Shown here: positions 7,301 to 9,164 of the stretch, piece after piece
Numbering within the stretch: position 1 is the first letter of the stretch
Layout of the letters: every line of letters begins with the position of its first letter
DNA from: Pseudomonadota bacterium
GTDB taxonomy: Bacteria; SZUA-182; DTGQ01
Assembly (NCBI GenBank): GCA_030605265.1
Contig: JAUWIR010000136.1
Span: forward strand, 1 to 9,164
Length of the DNA stretch: 9,164 nucleotides
Reading direction: 5' to 3'
The notes under the pieces: model-generated
Database searches by the model: none
What the model was told of the DNA's origin: nothing
What the model saw: only the letters and a program-made list of their open reading frames with translations
Position numbers and translations under genes: made by a program

Positions 7301-7923
7301 GCCACAAAAATAAACAATATATTTGTAACAGTGAGCATGATTTAGCTTTTGTCGCTATAGAGGAAAAAAATATTCAGGGGAAAACTATAGAGGAGTCAGG
7401 GGTGTGTTCCGGTTGCCATCTCGTTCATAACGGACCTTTTAAAAATTTATTATGGGCAAGGCAACTTCCTGCTGAAAAAGACTTTATGCTGGCAACTTGT
7501 CTATCGTGCCACCATGAAGGAAAATGTGCAGAAAAAAAACTGGCTTTTCTGGGTATTCATCCTAGTTCCTTTGTTTATACAGGAAAGGTAACCCAATTTC
7601 GTCGTATGGGAAATAACGATTTTCAGACCTATTTTCCTCTCTATGATAAGAAAGGAAATAAATCTCTTATTGGTTTTGTCACTTGCCCTACCTGCCATAA
7701 TGTCCATCAATGGGACCCGGAATCAAAGGTCTATCCTGATGAGGAGAAAAATATTGAGGGTGACCCCCGGAATAGTTTTTTGAGAAATAGTGGGGCTGAT
7801 TTTTCTATTTGCTTGGATTGCCATGGGTTTGAGGCTATTTTGCGGTATAAAAATTATCATGTCCCCTCAGAATGGCAGAAAAAATATTGGAAGCCAGGGC
7901 AAAAAGTAAAAATTGGTAGATAA
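4357..7923 (+). CDS. Giant exported 28-haem cytochrome c built of seven tetrahaem units
   Basis: This 1188-residue cytochrome probably works as a long electron wire in the periplasm or outside the cell. After a signal peptide (about 1-40; the start could also be Met7 at 4375) I count 28 CxxCH motifs, from CAICH at residue 49 to CLDCH at 1152. They fall into seven groups of four starting near residues 49, 207, 350, 518, 681, 843 and 1017. The consensus order from unit 3 on is CSACHxxHN...LWAR...CxSCHx4C-x-x-KK...HP...LPL...G...CATCHNxHQW...EG-x4-SFLR...CxxCH...TDHDL. Each haem motif is matched by one recurring non-motif His, as expected for bis-His haems. Units 1 and 2 are shorter and less regular. 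There is no membrane helix after the signal peptide, no lipobox and no porin domain. No clear Shine-Dalgarno sequence precedes either start; an in-frame stop at 4348-4350 limits extension. The haem count is direct. The wire role is inferred. Confidence 0.92.
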   Translation: MYSIEKMSNRKFSLYYQFFLFLFFIPFIQTIFVVFPAFGQMVPNSAKECAICHFRWLDQFYHEGRGTDLVEYQKERVAASEMICYSCHNGILVDSRERFWAKRGHRVNMKPSEKVVIPEEMPLDEKGEITCGTCHTAHGVADELRYQQTIYLRFCNRNSEICMKCHVGKQGGIKTGNHPIGVSTLPIPTRIQDNYGRAGIKKDAVICETCHTVHGTTDKNLLVIPNKTDDAYTALLCESCHTANPSIQGQGIGIGTHPVDDQHQLKLPSHWKDGSPMITGQKGEVLCITCHSPHNAREDTSILVKGAQKPICIDCHKKEKYVINTEHDLTLSAPAELDLSSKVGLQTGLCSACHRPHNAEKYRLWSRPLSGLKGDAGSQMCASCHQSRLCAQKKLIGRYSHPVNEKMSKVQGGQKFPSYTDQGQIIKQGAIEQGKIMCATCHNPHQWDPQKKKSGPGQLTEGDASNSFLRMANDDNSSFCLACHESKKAVLKTDHDLRISAQEEKNSLGRTCHQEGPCSACHVVHNAQGGKLWARFLPQAQDPISSYCESCHREKSCSQKKLVGINTHPVVVNIDAVGGKTTLPLFNERGKVSSQGKLVTCATCHNVHDWKPDKEGMGYGKNVEGDGQSSFLRIANDYNSTLCLDCHSNKACVGKTDHDLRFILSNEKNIMEQTPAKSGLCGACHLPHNGASILMFAKEINYGGDVANLLCTSCHKEKGCAEKKIISGNTHPMDKGIKEADGKTSLPLYMPDGTKKEEGKVACASCHSAHQWSSTNSAKGTGKNREGTANDSFLRLSMLPEPVLCENCHTEEAQVVKTDHDMGKMFSEEKNIQNTTVKESGVCSACHLVHNAPEDNMWARELPAVAGSLITRECASCHYQGKVGEKKLIAPFSHPTDIPPMDKEIATNLPLYTFSGAIDQSADGLLTCNTCHNPHQWSPAESASKGNSGEVRVSLEKNPEGDIHNSFLRLPEKKRKNLCTDCHKNKQYICNSEHDLAFVAIEEKNIQGKTIEESGVCSGCHLVHNGPFKNLLWARQLPAEKDFMLATCLSCHHEGKCAEKKLAFLGIHPSSFVYTGKVTQFRRMGNNDFQTYFPLYDKKGNKSLIGFVTCPTCHNVHQWDPESKVYPDEEKNIEGDPRNSFLRNSGADFSICLDCHGFEAILRYKNYHVPSEWQKKYWKPGQKVKIGR
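4501..7863 (+). repeat. Seven tandem tetrahaem-coding units within the 28-haem cytochrome gene
   Basis: Unit boundaries, taken at the first Cys codon of each unit, are about 4501, 4975, 5404, 5908, 6397, 6883 and 7405. The last conserved His codon of unit 7 ends near 7863. Units 3-7 are 162-174 codons long and clearly homologous throughout. Units 1 and 2 (158 and 143 codons) keep the order of four haem motifs and four distal His but have lost or never gained the SFLR and KK segments. The DNA copies are well diverged, with no long identical tracts noticed, so the duplications are old. Confidence 0.8.
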
Positions 7924-7925
7924 AT

Positions 7926-8960
7926 TTATTCTTCCATCCAACTAAGCACACTCAATGGCGGTGAGCCTAACTCATCGAATACATGGCGAATAAGATCGCC
8001 ACACCATTGAACATCAGGATTCCCTCGTATACTAAATTCATTTTCCGTCATGACGGCCCCGGTGACCTGAATACCATGGCATCCACCGCCGGTTTGACGA
8101 AGGTTTCCCAGAACAATAACAATGCCAAACCACTGGAGTTGTCCTGAAAGGTGAAGGTCTCCTGTAACAACTAATACTCCAAAGCCGGTCTTGTGCCCTG
8201 AAATAGTTTGACTACCATCAATATAAACAACTTGAAGGTCATCGGGGGCTCCAATCGTTGTTGTACACCCAGTTGGAATACTGGTTAGGTCCGGCGGATA
8301 ATCGCGATAATAGTGGGCCATTTCAACAAGGTCGAGTTCGGGAACATTGTAGGCCATTTTATCTGGATTTGAGGTTATTAATTGATTAGGATCGAAACCA
8401 AGGGGGTCACGATCAGTAATGTAAGGTTGAGGTGTGGCTACGCAGGGAGCGCTGGTGTCATTATTCGGATCACCGTCATCTACCCAAGAAGGGCAACTTG
8501 AATCTCCATAAATCCGATTGGGTTGACCATTGTTATCTCCTGTTCCACAATACACAGGAGAGGTGATGTCCCCTGGGGAAACACTTTTTTCAAATTCAGC
8601 TATTATTTTTCGATTGGAGGACTGAGAAGGATCTTTTCCCTCGGAAGTGACTTCATATATTTCTTCATTGGAATCATAGGAAATATAATATCGATATTCA
8701 AAAGAGCTGCTATCAGAAGCTTGGCGCCATTGATTAAGAGTGGCCGTATTATTATTTATTTTGGCCATTGCCTCGGCAATACCTGCCTCGCAATCATAGA
8801 AGGCCTGAACACTTTGCATATAGTTATGACTCACTTTTTTTTCTGTTGAGGTAATAGTCATTGCTGCAGTCCCCAAAAGAAAAAGGATAGACATCAAGCC
8901 CATTACTGAAATTAAGGCCAATCCTTTTGAATCTTTTTTTAGCCTGACAAGGTTTAGCAT
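7926..8960 (-). CDS. PilX-like type IV pilus minor pilin with C-terminal beta-roll-like domain
   Basis: This 344-residue protein belongs to the PilX N-terminal family of pilus assembly proteins. The basic leader SKG is followed by a hydrophobic helix (LALISVMGLMSILFLLG, residues 14-30) and then AFYDCEAGIAEAMAKI (54-68), which matches the AE-AG-I-A/EA signature after the pilin helix. The usual Glu5 of major pilins is absent (Ser at that position), as in PilX/GspK-type tip subunits. The middle (about 130-235) is Asp/Pro/Asn-rich with several Cys. The C-terminal part (about 242-344), with VYIDGSQTISG, GVLVVTGDLHLSG, GIVIVLGNL and the ending VLSWMEE, resembles the stacked beta-strand domain common at the end of such proteins. 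Shine-Dalgarno AGGAGG at 8974-8969 lies eight bases before the ATG, which fixes the start. It probably helps prime or cap a type IV pilus. It runs convergent to the cytochrome operon, with two bases between the stop codons. Confidence 0.85.
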   Translation of the reverse strand: MLNLVRLKKDSKGLALISVMGLMSILFLLGTAAMTITSTEKKVSHNYMQSVQAFYDCEAGIAEAMAKINNNTATLNQWRQASDSSSFEYRYYISYDSNEEIYEVTSEGKDPSQSSNRKIIAEFEKSVSPGDITSPVYCGTGDNNGQPNRIYGDSSCPSWVDDGDPNNDTSAPCVATPQPYITDRDPLGFDPNQLITSNPDKMAYNVPELDLVEMAHYYRDYPPDLTSIPTGCTTTIGAPDDLQVVYIDGSQTISGHKTGFGVLVVTGDLHLSGQLQWFGIVIVLGNLRQTGGGCHGIQVTGAVMTENEFSIRGNPDVQWCGDLIRHVFDELGSPPLSVLSWMEE

Positions 8961-8996
8961 AGGATTTTCCTCCTTTCTATTAAGGAGTTACCAAAT

Positions 8997-9164
8997 TTAT
9001 GTTCCAGCATCACTTGTTTCCACGGAAGCCGTATTTCCATGGATATCAGTAGCTGTTACAATAACCGTGCAACTATGGCTTTGGTGCCGCCAATAGGTCC
9101 CCTGGTAGGTGTCCCCGCCACTATTTGTTAAATTATCCCCTCCGGAATCATGGGACCCTGAGTA
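8997..9164 (-). CDS. 3' end of a gene upstream of the PilX-like gene (partial), possible minor pilin
   Basis: An open frame enters from the right window edge and ends at a TAA at 8999-8997, giving 55 residues with no start visible. The translated tail is rich in Gly, Ser and Thr and includes SCTVIVTATDIHGNTASVE near the C-terminus, a beta-strand-like pattern reminiscent of Ig-like or pilin C-terminal sheets. The PilX-like gene starts 36 bases downstream with its own strong Shine-Dalgarno sequence, so the two are probably co-transcribed. PilX genes usually sit with PilV, PilW and other minor pilins, so a minor pilin is the likeliest identity. The visible fragment alone does not prove it. Confidence 0.55.
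   Translation of the reverse strand, partial: YSGSHDSGGDNLTNSGGDTYQGTYWRHQSHSCTVIVTATDIHGNTASVETSDAGT

Larger units (their letters stand above)
457..7923 (+). other. Predicted five-gene electron-transfer operon
   Basis: Five co-directional genes are packed with gaps of 1, 3, 27 and 29 bases. None of the gaps contains a terminator-like hairpin followed by a T-run. The products are cytochrome c (8 haem motifs), cytochrome b, cytochrome c (3 haem motifs), an NHL propeller and a 28-haem cytochrome c. This is the composition of a membrane quinol:cytochrome c module joined to a long electron conduit. Co-transcription is an inference from spacing and function. Confidence 0.75.

Noticed and set aside
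4501..7863. The cytochrome repeats as a CRISPR-like or recent tandem DNA array
   Set aside because: Periodicity is about 490 bases at protein level, the DNA copies are diverged, and the reading frame is continuous.
8523..8849. Open frame of 108 codons on the plus strand
   Set aside because: It lies wholly opposite the PilX-like gene, has low-complexity hydrophobic content and no recognisable domain or plausible ribosome binding site; it is a shadow.

Overview
The window reads as the chromosome of a diderm, respiratory bacterium that moves electrons through many c-type haems. The base composition is moderately A+T-rich. Large multihaem cytochromes, a dihaem-type cytochrome b and a PilX-type minor pilin together would fit Desulfobacterota, Nitrospirota or a related uncultured lineage. 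This placement is an inference: the window holds no marker gene that settles it.

Layout. Bases 4-219 hold a short element bounded by inverted repeats. Inside it is the decayed 3' half of a GxxExxY-family gene on the minus strand. Bases 220-456 are an A+T-rich intergenic leader with nested inverted repeats just before the first start codon. Bases 457-7923 hold five closely spaced plus-strand genes: (1) an eight-haem cytochrome c with a C-terminal membrane helix; (2) a four-helix cytochrome b; (3) a membrane-anchored cytochrome c with three haem motifs; (4) an exported six-bladed NHL beta-propeller; (5) a giant exported cytochrome with 28 CxxCH motifs. Two bases after this operon, a convergent minus-strand type IV pilus operon ends with a PilX-like minor pilin (7926-8960). 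It is preceded in its own direction by the 3' end of another gene (8997 to the window edge).

How the genes may work together (inference). Genes 1-3 look like a quinol-oxidising module in which a membrane cytochrome b passes electrons to periplasm-facing c haems, comparable in make-up to the Cbc complexes of Geobacter. The 28-haem protein would be the long-range periplasmic or extracellular conduit. It can be read as seven consecutive tetrahaem units, and each haem motif has its own candidate distal histidine. The NHL propeller is a plausible scaffold or docking protein. No outer-membrane porin, cytochrome maturation gene or terminal reductase is visible here.

The most notable items are the seven-unit 28-haem protein with its repeated non-haem motifs, the unusual haem sites (CX3CH and CX4CH) in gene 1, and the shortened inverted-repeat element at the left edge.
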